DNA from: Progne subis subis
Lineage: Eukaryota > Chordata > Aves > Passeriformes > Hirundinidae
Length of the DNA: 64,000 nucleotides
Reading direction: 5' to 3'
NCBI GenBank assembly: GCA_022316685.1
Contig: JAKJHU010001527.1
Coordinates: 1-64,000, forward strand
In this document: piece after piece, positions 47,336 to 58,429 of the stretch
How positions within the stretch are numbered: the stretch's first letter is position 1
How the letters are laid out: each line of letters begins with the position of its first letter
Program-made: the position numbers and the translations under genes
The notes under the pieces: model-generated
Told to the model about the DNA's origin: nothing
The model's input: only the letters and a program-made list of their open reading frames with translations
Databases searched by the model: none

Positions 47336-48000
47336 ACAGAACCATGGAATCCCTGAGGCTGGAAAAGACCCCCAAGATCATCCAGTCCAAGCTTTGATCT
47401 CCACCTTGTCCCCAGCCCAGAGCTCTGAGTGCCACCTCCAGGTGCCACCTGCAGGGATGGGCACTGCACAGCTCCCTGGGCAGCCCCTGCCAAGGCCTGA
47501 GCCCCCTTTCCATGGGGAAATTTCCTGCTGCTGTCCAAGCTGAGCCTCCCCTGGCCCAGGCTGAGGCCGTTCCCTCTGCTCCTGTCCCTGTTCCCTGGGA
47601 GCACAGCCCGACCCCCCCGGCTGTCCCCTCTTGTCAGGGACTTGTGCAGAGCCACAAGGTTCCCCCTGAGCCTCCTTTTCTCCCGGCTCAGCCCTTTCCC
47701 AGCTCCCTCAGCCCCTCCTGGGGCTCCAGCCCCTTCCCAGCTCCCTGCCCTGCCCTGGACACGCTCCAGCCCCTCCAGGGCTCTCCTGCAGGAGCCAGAG
47801 CTGGACACAGCCCTGGAGCACAGAGGGACAATCCCTGCCCTGCTCCTGCTGGACACACAATTCCTCATCCAGCCCAGGTGCCAGGGGCCTCTCGCCCACC
47901 TGGGCACCCCTGGGCTCGTGTCCAGCCCCTGTCACCAGCACCTCCAGGGCTTTTCCAGCCCCTGTGCCCAGCCTGGAGCTCCATGGAGCTGTTGTGACCA
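47336..48000 (-). repeat. CR1 LINE fragment, about 660 bp
   Basis: Antisense CR1 starting AGAACCATGGAATCCCTGAG and GCTGGAAAAGACCCCCAAGA. It is the inverted near-identical partner of the copy at 19,448-20,168 over roughly 300 bp. Confidence 0.94.
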
Positions 48001-48369
48001 ACATTCCCTCTGTGAAGGATGTCTAGTTCTGGAGAGGATCTCCCTCATTTCTGCATCCTGGGCTGGTGCTTGCATCCCTCACCTTGCACAGGGGGACACT
48101 CTGAGTATATTTAAGAGTCACAAAATAAAATAAATCGTTGGTGGAGCAGACCCTGCTCAGACACTGAGATGAGGAGGAATCTTTGCTCCCTCACAGATTT
48201 CAGATCTTCTTGCAGCCAGGGTGGCCACAGCTTTTGTGTTTTACTTCATCCCTCTCCCACTCTGCCCCATGGTGTCCACCACAAGGGCAGTGTCCAGCTG
48301 AGTGTTTACAGATTTATTTCTGAGCGCTTCCTTGCCAGGTGACTTTACATGAATGGCATTTTTTTAAAC

Positions 48370-48656
48370 ATGAAAAAATGATCTCAAGTGAAAGAATGAG
48401 AGGAAATGCCCTCTCAGGGAAAGTTCAGATTAGACATGAGAAAAAACCTTTTTCCCTGGAAGAGTTTCAGGCACTGGAATGAGTTGCCCAGGGAGGTGGT
48501 GGAGTTGCCAGCTCTGGAAGGGTTCCAGAGGTCCCTGAATGTGGTACTTGGGGACGTGGTTTCAGGGGTGATTTTGGTGGTTCTGAGCTGACAGTGAGAC
48601 TGGATGATTTTGAAGGTCTCTTCCAACCTCAATGATTCCGTAATTCTATAAAAAGA
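48370..48656 (+). repeat. CR1 LINE 3' fragment
   Basis: Sense CR1: GTTCAGATTAGACATGAGAA, GAGTTGCCCAGGGAGGTGGT, ending TCAATGATTCCGTAATTCTA. A 23-base A run follows at about 48,662. Confidence 0.92.
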
Positions 48657-48659
48657 ATA

Positions 48660-49480
48660 TTTAAAAAAAAAAAAAAAAAAAAACAAAACCAAAAACACTA
48701 CAAAAAAAACCTGCAGATAGTACAACTTGCTCTGCTGATAAGCATTTTATCTGCTCTCTTGTTCATATTCCCCCTCTCAAACCCCATTTTTTTTCCAGAG
48801 GATTCAAACCCATGACCCACCCAGATCAGGGTGTGCTGTGCTCACCCAGACCACGGGGGTGCCAGCACCCCCTGAGCCAGGCCAGGAAAACTGGCTGCCC
48901 ACGAGCTCAGAGCTCATTAATCTTTCATAGAGGGCAGTAAAACATAGATGAGCAGTAAATACCCCCTGTCCTTGCTTCCCTCTTGCCCTCTAAATCAACT
49001 CCCTGCTTTTAGGGATTTGGTCAGTATCAGGCTTCAAATATTAAGCCATCAAATCTCGAAGCAATTGGAGACTCTGGAGTATTTTATTTGGGTTTGCATG
49101 GCTAAGCTTTGGCAGCAGGGGCAGGGGCTACAGGAGTTGGAAGTTCCCATTTTGGCATCTTCTCAACACAAAGGGTGTCTCCCAGCCCTTGCACGCAAAG
49201 AAAGAAGGGAAACACTTTGCTTTAAAAAATAATAAATAAATAAATAAATACATAAATAGATAAATAAATGCAAACTATAAGAAGGTCATTGACCTTTGCT
49301 TTTGTGGAACCTTTCTGTTTTAATCTAACTCCTTCAGAGGAAATGCCTTGTACAAAAAGCTCATCCCACTTGCAGGAAAAAAAAAACAAAAAACAGACTC
49401 CTGTTGGAGTCATAGTTTTTGACCAAAAGACAGAGCTGTTGGGGTTTTCTTTCTGTGAGCAAACCATGCCACTGAGAAAT
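48660..49480. other. Intergenic, no gene seen
   Basis: No exon recognised. Includes the AAAT repeat at 49.23 kb. Confidence 0.5.
49227..49269. repeat. (AAAT)n microsatellite
   Basis: About ten AAAT units with single-base changes. Confidence 0.93.
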
Positions 49481-49481
49481 G

Positions 49482-49900
49482 CTACCAGGGATTGGGCATC
49501 CAAAATTTCTCTAGGAAACCTGTTCTAGTGCCTTCTACCCTAACAGTAAAATATTTCTTCCTGATATCCAACCTAACCATACTCCCTGGTAGTGGGAAGC
49601 CGTTCCCTGTGTCCCGTCCCTGCAGCCCTTGGGGATTGTCTCTCTCCAGCTTTCCTGGGCTCCTTCAGGCCCTGCAAGGCCACCCTGAGCTCAGCCCAAA
49701 GCTTCTCCTGGCCAGGCTGAACAATGCCAGCTCTGCCAGCCTTTTCTCCCAGCAGAGCTGCTCCATCCCTCTGCTCATCCTGCTGCCTCCTCTGGGCTCT
49801 CTGCAGCAGCTCCAGGTGCTCCCTGTGCTGGGTCCCAGCTCTGCAGCTGGGATCTCACCTGAGCAGGGCACAGGGACAGGATCCCACAGGTGATGGCCCC
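49482..49900 (-). repeat. CR1 LINE fragment
   Basis: Antisense CR1: AATATTTCTTCCTGATATCC, CTTCTCCTGGCCAGGCTGAA, CAGCAGAGCTGCTCCATCCC. It is the reverse of the copy at 56,355-56,560. Confidence 0.92.
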
Positions 49901-49904
49901 AAGC

Positions 49905-52115
49905 AAAGAAGAAGAACTTCCTGAGTTTCTGCCACTGGCTCAGCGTCTAATTCGGAAACAAAAAAATACAGCCTGACAGGGCACCCTTCAGGAGTCTGTG
50001 ACCTTCACCTCTGGCATGTTGCTAAGCCCTGCTGCCGTCCTGGGCCCTGTGGGGTGGGGTCTGTCCCTGCCCCGAAGAGGCTCCATCACCTCCATCACCT
50101 CCCGGGGGATTATCCCGGCGCGGCTTTCTGAGTCCTGCCCGCTGACGCCACAGGGATCGAGTGTCTGCCAGGCTCTCTGATGTTCCACTTGAAGCAGACA
50201 CGATTTCAACACGCCCCCCACACCCCTTCAGACGGCAGGCACCGAAATATCTGTGCTTTAGCTCTTCCCTTCGGCAGGAGGTCGATGCTGAGGTTTGGAA
50301 TAGCAACAGTCCAGGCAAAGATCGCCGCGGGTTAAAGAGGCGCTGCTCAGAACAGGGGCGCAGAATAATTGCTGAGGACTTTTAGCGCTGGCTGGATTCA
50401 TTTTTCAGGTGCCTCTAGCACATCACAGGTCCTGCACACCCAGGATTTGCTGTCTCTCCTTGCTTTGCATCCCGTGTTCCTCCTGACACATGCAGTACTG
50501 CGTGCACATCTGCCAAAAGATGCTACTAGCCCCTTCCTCTGGACTAAGTTCCTTCCCAGCTTTTTGTTTTCTCTCTTCCTGAGCATGAAACAAATTCCAT
50601 TATCCACCATTTTTGGGAATTTCCAACTTGGAAATGTTGCTGCACTACACCAACCGAGGTCCTGTTGCCTCCTCTCATAAATTGGACGCTGCCAGAGCTG
50701 GATATCTGGAATGACTCCTTCCTGATCTCTTCAGCACGGATTTCACCTTTTTGGTCAGGACTCAAACATTGCACAGGAGCTGCCCCAAAGGAGGTGCCAG
50801 GGCAGTGTGACTTGGTATCCCCTTAACTCCTGAAAATAACTCCTTGGGACATCTACTCATCACATTCCTCTTTGCCACGGCTGCATCACGTTACAGATTC
50901 CCCATACCTTGGAGACAAACCTGTGCACACAAAATTCTGCCTCCTGGGCCAATCCCAGCAGAAATTCTTATTAGCCCCCAAAAACAAGGGATGCTGGGCC
51001 TCCATGCCACCAAATCTGATCTGATGTCTGTACTTGGGGATCTTCCACTTCTTTCTGGGATGCCATCCTGTTTTCCTCCACACTGGCAACTCTCCTCAAC
51101 TCCCTGGCAGTTCATATTTTTTTGGCACAGGCAGCCTGTGCTGGGGCTGATGTTAAACCAGGCTCCCAGGACCCACCTTGGAGGTTTTCTCTACTCTGGG
51201 CACGTCCCTCCTCCTTCCCCACAACCTTCCCCTCTCCCAGTGCTGGGGATCAGGTGGAGGTGTCACAGCTGGGTGATTCCCCACCCAAATTTTGGCCCTC
51301 CAAGAGCTGCTTCCTCCACTTCCTGTATTTGTCTCTGGATGGGCTGCACCGGCAGCTCCCTCAAAACCAGCCCAAGGCTGGCCAGAAGCTGGATATCATT
51401 TTCTTAGAGTGATTTATATGATGGAGACCCCACAGATACCAGCATCCAACCCATTTCCACTGGGTGCAGCATGACCCGTCATGAAAATCCAGCAGGGCTC
51501 TAATGCTTATGGAAAAGTACTGGAGCCCAAAGAAAGCCAAAATTCCTGCTCCATCACTGACTCCTGGGAATCACTGACGTGCAATGCCATGCAGAAAATG
51601 TCACCTCCCCAGCCAGAGGGGTGCTGGAAGAGAATGTGCCTGTTTTATTTGTTTATTTGGAGCCTGTTGTGGAGGTGCTTCACTTTTGTTAAAATAAAAT
51701 ATTAAACAAACAAACAAAGAAAAAAAAACCAAAAAAACAACTCTGTGGTGAGGGATAAGGGAAACACAGGCTGGGCAACAGGAAAGAAGGCAGCTCGTGT
51801 TCTTGGTGCTGCTTGGAGAGCTCCAGGACTGCAAATTTTATCAGGGTAATGTGATTTTGAAGGCTAAGGCTGGCAAGAGCCGGCTCAGCTCTGCTCAGCA
51901 CATGGCTCCAGCTCACCTGCAGCCTCTGCTCAGCCCCACCAGGGCAGGGGACAGCAAATTGGAACTGACAGGACAATGGCATCCAGCCAGGATCCCATCC
52001 CGGAGTTTGGCAGAGCAGGAGCCTCTGTGCTTTGACCCCAGGGGTTCTGGATTCCACAGCCACCTTCTCCCTCTCTCTGTGCACTCCGAGCTCTGCTGTG
52101 TCCTGGTATCTACCT
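49905..52115. other. Intergenic, no gene seen
   Basis: No exon or repeat family recognised; short frames have no motifs. Confidence 0.5.
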
Positions 52116-52119
52116 TGGA

Positions 52120-52475
52120 ATCATGGAATCATTTAGGTTGGAAAAGGCCTTTAAGATCGTCAAGACCAACCATTCCCCCAGCACTGCCAAGGCCACCACT
52201 GACCCTTGTCCCCAAGTGCCACATCTGCAAGGCTTTTAAATCCCTGCAGGGATGGTGACTCCAGCACTGTCCTGGGCAGCTCATTCCAAAGCTCAACAAC
52301 ACTTTCCTTGCACAAATTTTTCCTCATATCCCATGTAAACTTCCCTTGGTGCAACTTGAGGCCACTTCCTTTTGTCCTGTCCCTTGTCACTTGGCCCCAC
52401 CCTCCTGCCAGGGAGTTGTGGAGAGGGAGAAGATCCTTTCTTTGGGATTTGGTTTCTCTTTCATCCACTGAGCTC
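52120..52475 (-). repeat. CR1 LINE 3' fragment
   Basis: Antisense CR1: ATCATGGAATCATTTAGGTT, GGAAAAGGCCTTTAAGATCG, TCCTGGGCAGCTCATTCCAA. Confidence 0.93.
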
Positions 52476-52503
52476 TGCTCTGGTGCTACACAGTTCAGGA
52501 GGG

Positions 52504-52533
52504 AAAAAAAAAAAAAAAAAAAAAAGAAAAGAA

Positions 52534-52567
<34 letters not shown>
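52504..52567. repeat. A run plus (AT)n microsatellite
   Basis: A run at 52,504-52,525, short A/G bridge, then about 15 AT units (52,537-52,567), just beyond the CR1 fragment. Confidence 0.95.
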
Positions 52568-52570
<3 letters not shown>

Positions 52571-52848
52571 AGAAATGTTCTTCTGTGTTCTTGCACTGTT
52601 TTGTGCCTCCGGGCTTCTTTCTCTGGGGCTGGGTTTTCCTGAGGGATTGCACTGCTGAGGAAGGAGAGGTGCTAACAGCTTTTTTCCACACCTCTCAGCA
52701 CAACCCCAGCTGGCTGGCAGGAAGGCTCTCTGTCTGACATCTTGCTCTTCATACGTAAGGAAGTGGCCTCTGCAGTCTCAGAAATACGCTCCAAACTTTC
52801 TCAGTGAAGTAGGAAAACAGAGATAAATTCTGTTCTGCTTCAAGATGT

Positions 52849-52902
52849 CACAGAATCACAGAAACATCAAGGAGACCTTCAAGGCCATCCAGTGAGCAAA
52901 AA
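52849..52902 (-). repeat. CR1 LINE minimal 3' end
   Basis: GTCACAGAATCACAGAAACA followed by CCTTCAAGGCCATCCAGTGA. About 50 bp, so a weak call. Confidence 0.6.
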
Positions 52903-53394
52903 GGACTGAAAGGTGACCGTATTCTCAGCCATTTCTCCTGCAGGCTGATTAACAGGAGAGTTTGCAGTGAAAACACAGTGTGAAGGAGGTGGTTTGATAT
53001 TGGTATGATGGGGGGAAAAAGTTATCATCTTTAAAGAGGAAATGGACAGCTCCGAAGCAAATAATCTTATCAAAGGAAGAAGGTGCAGTTCTGCTTTCAT
53101 CTTTCCATCACTTTGGTTTTATTCCCACAAATTCTCTGCAATATTTTCTCACTTTCATGGGGAAATTAAGGTGCAATGAAGTTAACTGGGCAGTCTGTGG
53201 TCAAAAATGGGCTTGGACGAGCTGGTATCAAAACTCAGCTTCTCTTAAATCCAGTGACAGGGTCATTCCCCACAAATCAAACATCCTGAAAGAGAACGGT
53301 GCAGTGCCTCAAAGAAACTGTGGTCTCTGAAGGAGTCTCAGATGTTCTCAGAGATTCATCCTTCATCTCTTCACAGTTCCTTCCTACTTCCATC

Positions 53395-53515
53395 CCTGTA
53401 GGTATTTAAAAGAGAACCTGTGACTCTCAAGGACGCTTTTCAGTGGTGGGGTTGGCAGTGTTAAGTTTATGGTTGGATTCAGTGACCTCAAGGTTATTTC
53501 CACCCTAAATGATCC
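53395..53515 (+). repeat. CR1 LINE short 3' end
   Basis: Sense CR1 tail, diverged: GGGGTTGGCAGTGTTAAGTT, TGGTTGGATTCAGTGACCTC. Confidence 0.7.
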
Positions 53516-53529
53516 CAAATCCTCAGTGA

Positions 53530-54865
53530 CAGAAAGCCATCACCACGGTTCTCCACACCTAATTTGGACTCCTGTGCCCTTGATTTGTGTCATCCAACTC
53601 TGCACCTCGAGTAACCCATGAGCTCCTTTCTCCTGAGCTAAATGGAGACAGAAACTCCTTAAGATGAGTCTCAGCTGAGATTTGTTGCTCCCTCCCTGTT
53701 CTCCTTGCCTGGCAATGCTGGGAACAACAAGCATCCTTCAGGATATTTGACATCAAACCAAAACTCACAATCTGCTTCCTGAAGGAATAAGTGTCTGGAG
53801 TTCTCAGCTTCCCAGATGATATGTCAAGCATATTTCCAGCCTCCCAAAGCTGCCAAAGGATGCAGACAGACAGACTTATCTCCTTTAACGCTGATATTCT
53901 CACATTAAAGAGAAGACTGTAAGCAAGTTTTATCACTTGGAAGGTGGATGAACAGATGTGGTGGCTGGAAAAGTGGCCACAAACCCTGATGGGGGGCTGG
54001 CAATGCCCTGGCAAAGCTCCTGAACAGTTTAATTTCTCTCCAATGAATTTCACCAAGGGTTTTCTTAGGAAAAAATCTCTCACACAGTGTGTTGGCTCAG
54101 AAGTGCTCTCATCCATGGCCCAAGTAGCCTTCCAAACCCTTTATTAGCAACCACAGCGAAGCCACCTCATATTTATTTTCCCACAAAACAAACAATTGGC
54201 TAACCCTATCCACTTTGTTGCTTGCCATGGTACTCGAAATCACGTCCTTTACACTTCAGCAGCCTGTGAAACTTGACAATCAATCATCCTAAAGTGCCAA
54301 CAGCCGCATCCTATGACATATATGGATCTGTAGGAAGCATAGCTTGAAGCCTTTCTAATTTTAGCTTGTTTCACGATACGAGAAGTTTCAAGCATCAATC
54401 ATCCAAGGATAATGCTTTACATACCAAGTGTCACCAAAATAAAAAAAAAAAACCCAAAAAAACCCCACCAAGAAACAGAAAAACAAAGAGAACAGCCTGG
54501 TGGTTTGTGTGTTACTGGGGTGCACAGGAAGGGTTTTGCATCCATGGATTCCTGGAAATGCCTTGTACTCTGTGTTAACCAGCTGCAGTCGCCTTCTCTC
54601 AGTAAAACAGGAATACAGAAATGCAGACAATATTCCTCCAAGCCAACGGCCCACAGATTTGTGCTGCTGATTTTTGTTCAGCTGTAGTTTAGAAAAGATT
54701 TAATTCTTTGCCTGGTTGCACTAAATTACTGCAGAAAGCATTAAGCTTATGTAAGCAGAATTAACATTATGGCCAAAACCACCGAGCAGCAGCCGGCCCC
54801 CAGTTTATCCCTGGCATACTCACAGCCTCCTTTTCTCCTGGCAGGAAGGATGATCCCAAGGAACG
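53530..54865. other. Intergenic, no gene seen
   Basis: No exon recognised. A-rich stretch at 54,438-54,485. Confidence 0.5.
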
Positions 54866-54869
54866 CCCC

Positions 54870-55345
54870 CAATTTCTGTGCTGGCTGTAGGATCTTCCAC
54901 TCTCCCATCTGACATTTCACCCGTCCCCGGCTGTCGGGGGATTGCAGAGACGGGGTCTCCATGGTTTGCATCGTGAAGCCGATTTATTGAACACACTGCT
55001 GGTTTATAAACCTTTCAAATGTAAGCTAAAACAGTCAACAACCACATCTATGCTTCTCAGTAACTTTGCTTAACTCTGGGCTAGCACAGACTTGTACAGG
55101 CCTGGATTGTCTTGCACACACACATTCACCCTGATCTCTCCCTCCTCCAGGGTCCTGCCTCAACTTACCAGGGCTTGTAGCCCTCTAGCACATCTACTGC
55201 TGCAATGAGTTCAGAAGAGCTTTGAGTCCTGCTTCCCAGCTGTATTCCCACAACCAGCTGAAGACCAGGACAGCGTGTCCCTCCCACGTGGGAGGCTTAG
55301 CATTCCTGAAATTCCCTCCCAGCCTTCCCAGATTAGACCCTCTCC
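54870..55345 (-). mobile_element. Candidate retroviral LTR (TATA box, poly(A) signal, possible PBS)
   Basis: On the minus strand a GTTTATAAACC TATA-like box (about 55,003-55,013) is followed within 25 bp by AATAAA (54,981-54,986) and a CG-containing GGCTTCACG segment. Then come CATGGAGACCCCGTCTCTGC and CCCCCGACAGCCGGGGACGG, the style of a retroviral R-U5. At about 54,855-54,875 lies TTGGGGGCGTTCCTTGGGAT, similar to a tRNA-Pro primer binding site. LTR boundaries are uncertain and no viral gene is readable beside it. Confidence 0.5.
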
Positions 55346-56354
55346 AGAAGATCACCACTGTGTTCCTGCCTTAACAGGGATGTGCAAAGCGTGGTGGGTT
55401 TTGTCTCTGGCCCAAAGCCTGACTGATGTCCTGGGTGCACTCAGGGTTTTGTTCTGGGACAAAAAGTGGAGCTTGTGGTTCATCAGCCACGGGAAGCTCA
55501 GGCAGCCTGGGAATAAATACATCAAGGCACAGCACACATTGGATTTACCACTTTCCAGAGTAATTAACTGCTCTGTGTTTATATTGTCCACCATGCTCCC
55601 AAAAGTCAAGACCTCTGCAGCAATGACTGGTGTCCTGATTTGATTGCTGGTGAGATGCTGAAATTTTTCCCCAGGAAGAGGAATTACCTGCAGGAACATA
55701 AGAAATGCTAAAAATCAGTGGCTCACCTGACCTACTATTCAGTCTTTGAAAGTGGAAACAGGCAAAACTATTTAGGAGAAGCGAGCCTGATGTATTTAAA
55801 TCCTTTTGCCCCCAGTCCCTAGCATCTGTGATTCCTTGGATTGGGGATGCTGTGACCACATCCCAGACTGTGGTATCCATTCATGAGCCTCCTGTTCCTA
55901 ACACTGCCCCATCCCTTCCTGGACCTGTTGACATTGCAACATCCTGTGACGACGAATTCCAAATTTCCTGACTCACTGCATAAAACATCCTCTCTTTTCT
56001 CCTTCAAGCTGATCCATTAATTTCATTGTGTCTGCTAATTTTCATTATGGTGTCACAGGATTTTCTGACTCACTGTTCTGCGTTCATCTTTGTGATTTTT
56101 TGTAGCTGCCTTGGCTTCCTTTCCAAATTGAAGAGTCTTTTCTGCCTCCTCATGGAACAGCTGTTTCATCCTCTCCAGCTGCTGTTTTCTCTGTGTTTCT
56201 CACTTCCCCAGGTCTTCCCTGAGACCAGACTGCACAACCTGTTCAAAATATCAACACAGCCAGGTCTGTGTGGCCACAAAGCCTTGCCATCCTGCTGACA
56301 GTGCATTTCCCTGGGTCTTGGACACTGCTGCACCTTGAGCTGATGATTTTGGAA

Positions 56355-56788
56355 GGACGTGGAGCTGCTGGAGAGAGCCCAGAGGAGGCAGCAGGATGAG
56401 CAGAGGGATGGAGCAGCTCTGCTGGGAGGAAAGGCTGGCAGAGCTGGCATTGTTCAGCCTGGCCAGGAGAAGCTTTGGGCTGAGCTCAGGGTGGCCTTGC
56501 AGGGCCTGAAGGAGCCCCAGGAAAGCTGGAGAGAGACAATTCCCAAGGGCTGCAGGGACAGGACACAGGGAATGGCTGTAAACCAACAGAATGGGTTTAG
56601 ATGGGATATTGAGAAGAAATTCTTTATTGTGAGAGGCCTGGCACAGGTTGTCCAGAGAAGCTGTGGCTGCTCCATCCCTGGAAATGTCCAAGGCCAGGCT
56701 GGATGGAGCTCTGAGCAGCCTGGGATGGTGGAAACTGGATGATCTTTAAGGTTCCTTCCAACCCAACCCATTCCATGATTCCATGACT
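56355..56788 (+). repeat. CR1 LINE fragment just past the putative SH3BGR 3' end
   Basis: Sense CR1: GAGAGAGCCCAGAGGAGGCA, CTTTGGGCTGAGCTCAGGGT, TGGATGATCTTTAAGGTTCC, ending CATTCCATGATTCCATGA. Confidence 0.93.
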
Positions 56789-56883
56789 TTGTACAGCCCA
56801 CACCCCAACGATGGAGAAAACCTCTGCGCGCAGAGTTCAATTAATGCTTTTGCAGACAAAGAACAGATACGACAGAAAACACA

Positions 56884-56889
56884 TTTATT
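56884..56889 (-). terminator. Candidate poly(A) signal of the putative SH3BGR
   Basis: AATAAA on the minus strand, 380 bp beyond the stop at 57,270, followed by a GT-rich TGTGTTTTCTGTCG segment as expected downstream of a cleavage site. Confidence 0.5.
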
Positions 56890-57269
56890 TAAACTGCTGC
56901 AATCTCAATCACTTTCAAATGCCAGCTGAGGGAGAAGTGACTCACATGGCTTGTGTACAGGAAGCCTCTTTGCAGTTTTTGGTGCTGAATTTCTTTTCCT
57001 CTGAAGACATCGCTGGTGCTGGGTGGCAGCAACGTGCTTGGCAGAATTCGGACACGGAGAGGGACGCGGTTCCTGCCCTGGAGAGCTCACAATCTAAATG
57101 TGACATGGACAAAAAACTATCCCAACACGTAACAACTGACTGAAATACCATCTGTCAGACATGAGATCCATTTTAACAAGCAACTGGAATACCAAATATA
57201 TATAAAGGCTACAGGTGGGACAGAGTGGTGTCTGCGCTCTGTTTATGTTTTTATGTTCATACAGGCACA

Positions 57270-57341
57270 CTAAAGGTAGTGGTGCTTTGCTTGAGAAAGG
57301 GATTTTCTTTGCTTTGGTGGGGTGGCTCCAGCTGGTGCTTC
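57270..57341 (-). CDS. SH3BGR: Candidate 3'-terminal coding exon A of SH3BGR (23 codons)
   Basis: The minus strand has a strong acceptor, TTCTTGGTTTTTGTTCAG|GAAGC, and a phase-0 frame EAPAGATPPKQRKSLSQAKH ending HYL and TAG at 57,270-57,272. It is phase-compatible with the 59-codon exon at 63,763. A 380-bp candidate 3' UTR leads to AATAAA at 56,884. Ala/Pro/Lys composition differs from the acidic human C-terminus, so it may be an alternative ending used instead of exon B at 58,366. Assignment to SH3BGR rests on synteny and phase, not on direct similarity. Confidence 0.42.
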   Translation of the reverse strand, partial: EAPAGATPPKQRKSLSQAKHHYL

Positions 57342-57596
57342 CTGAACAAAAACCAAGAAAATTAAATTAAAACTTAGCACTTCTGTGATGTTACACATCT
57401 GAACTCTGGACAATGTTGTGATGAATTAATTCCTGTGCAACAGATGAACCCGGATTTGGGAGAGGCAGCATGAAAGAAGTGATGGATTTCCTCCCCTATG
57501 GAGGTGCTGGGAAATCCCACCAGCACCTGGTTGGTGAAACCTTTGGCAGCTACCTCGGAGTCTGAGTCAGCTGGGAATCCAGCCCAGGACTGGTTG

Positions 57597-57715
57597 GACG
57601 GGGCTTGGAGCAAGTTGGGATAGTGGAAAGTGTCCCTGCCCATGGCAGGGGGTTGGAACTGAATCATCTTTAAGGTTCTTTCCAACCTAAACCATTCCAT
57701 TATTCTATGGATCCT
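57597..57715 (+). repeat. CR1 LINE short 3' end, inside the putative SH3BGR
   Basis: Sense CR1 tail: GGGCTTGGAGCAAGTTGGGA, GGTTGGAACTGAATCATCTT, ending ATTCCATTATTCTATGG. Lies in the last intron if exon A is used. Confidence 0.88.
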
Positions 57716-58365
57716 AGAAAGAGCATTTAGTATCTGTGATCAGTAGGAAGTCCCACCACCCAAAGGAAAATCTGCTGGAAATTCCAGCTCTCTTCTAAGT
57801 TTCCATTTCTCTCCAGTAAGTGATTTTCTGATCTGTATTTCAGTGTAGGGGACAAGGGACAGAGGAAGGAGAAAACCTGAAAATTAAAATTAAAAGCACA
57901 TGCTGACAGAACTTGAGCAGTGCTGGTGTGCTCACACACCTGTACAGGACAAACTCTGCCTTCCAGCTGCTTCCTTTTTTGGTTTTAAATTTGGCCTATT
58001 ATCAGTAATTTTATACTGAGTCACATTTCTTGTCAGGCTCCTCTCTTAGTATTTTAAGTTTTCAGTTAAATTTGAGAGAGGAATTCATGCCAGACATGGA
58101 GCTTCTAAAAGCTGCAGTGGAATCAGTAGCTGAGTAAGAGAGGAGAAGGAAGAATTCTTATTCCATGTGAAAGACAAGCTGCAACAGTTAAATCAGCCTT
58201 TGAGTCATCAGCTGGGTGTTTTGTGCACGGACACTTGGCCCGTCCACAACAATAATTACAAAAATTGCAAGTTTATGTTACTTTAAGGGTATTTCTAAAC
58301 TGTGCTTGTTGTCTCAATATTTACCTGAAACCTGTTCAAGAAATATTGCATCATAGGGAACTGTA

Positions 58366-58425
58366 CTAAGACTCTTCCTGCTCCTCCACCTCTTCTTTTT
58401 CTTCTCCCTCTTCCTGTTCTTCTTC
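58366..58425 (-). CDS. SH3BGR: Candidate 3'-terminal coding exon B of SH3BGR (19 codons, acidic)
   Basis: Phase-0 frame EEEQEEGEEKEEVEEQEES then TAG at 58,366-58,368. A glutamate-rich end with a terminal serine is what SH3BGR is known for (the human protein also ends in an acidic run and DS). The weak point is the acceptor: AAAAAAAAG|GAA, with the pyrimidine run about 40 bases further upstream and no intervening AG. A good donor (CAG|GTAAAT) lies 45 bases past the stop, so a spliced 3' UTR onto exon A is possible. Low-complexity purine sequence can mimic acidic coding sequence, so I hold this below exon A's splice evidence. Confidence 0.38.
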   Translation of the reverse strand, partial: EEEQEEGEEKEEVEEQEES

Positions 58426-58429
58426 CTTT

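Noticed and set aside
55352..55880. 115- and 111-codon minus-strand frames next to the candidate LTR
   Set aside because: I could not match them to pol, gag, env or a host family; composition is unremarkable and they overlap in different frames.
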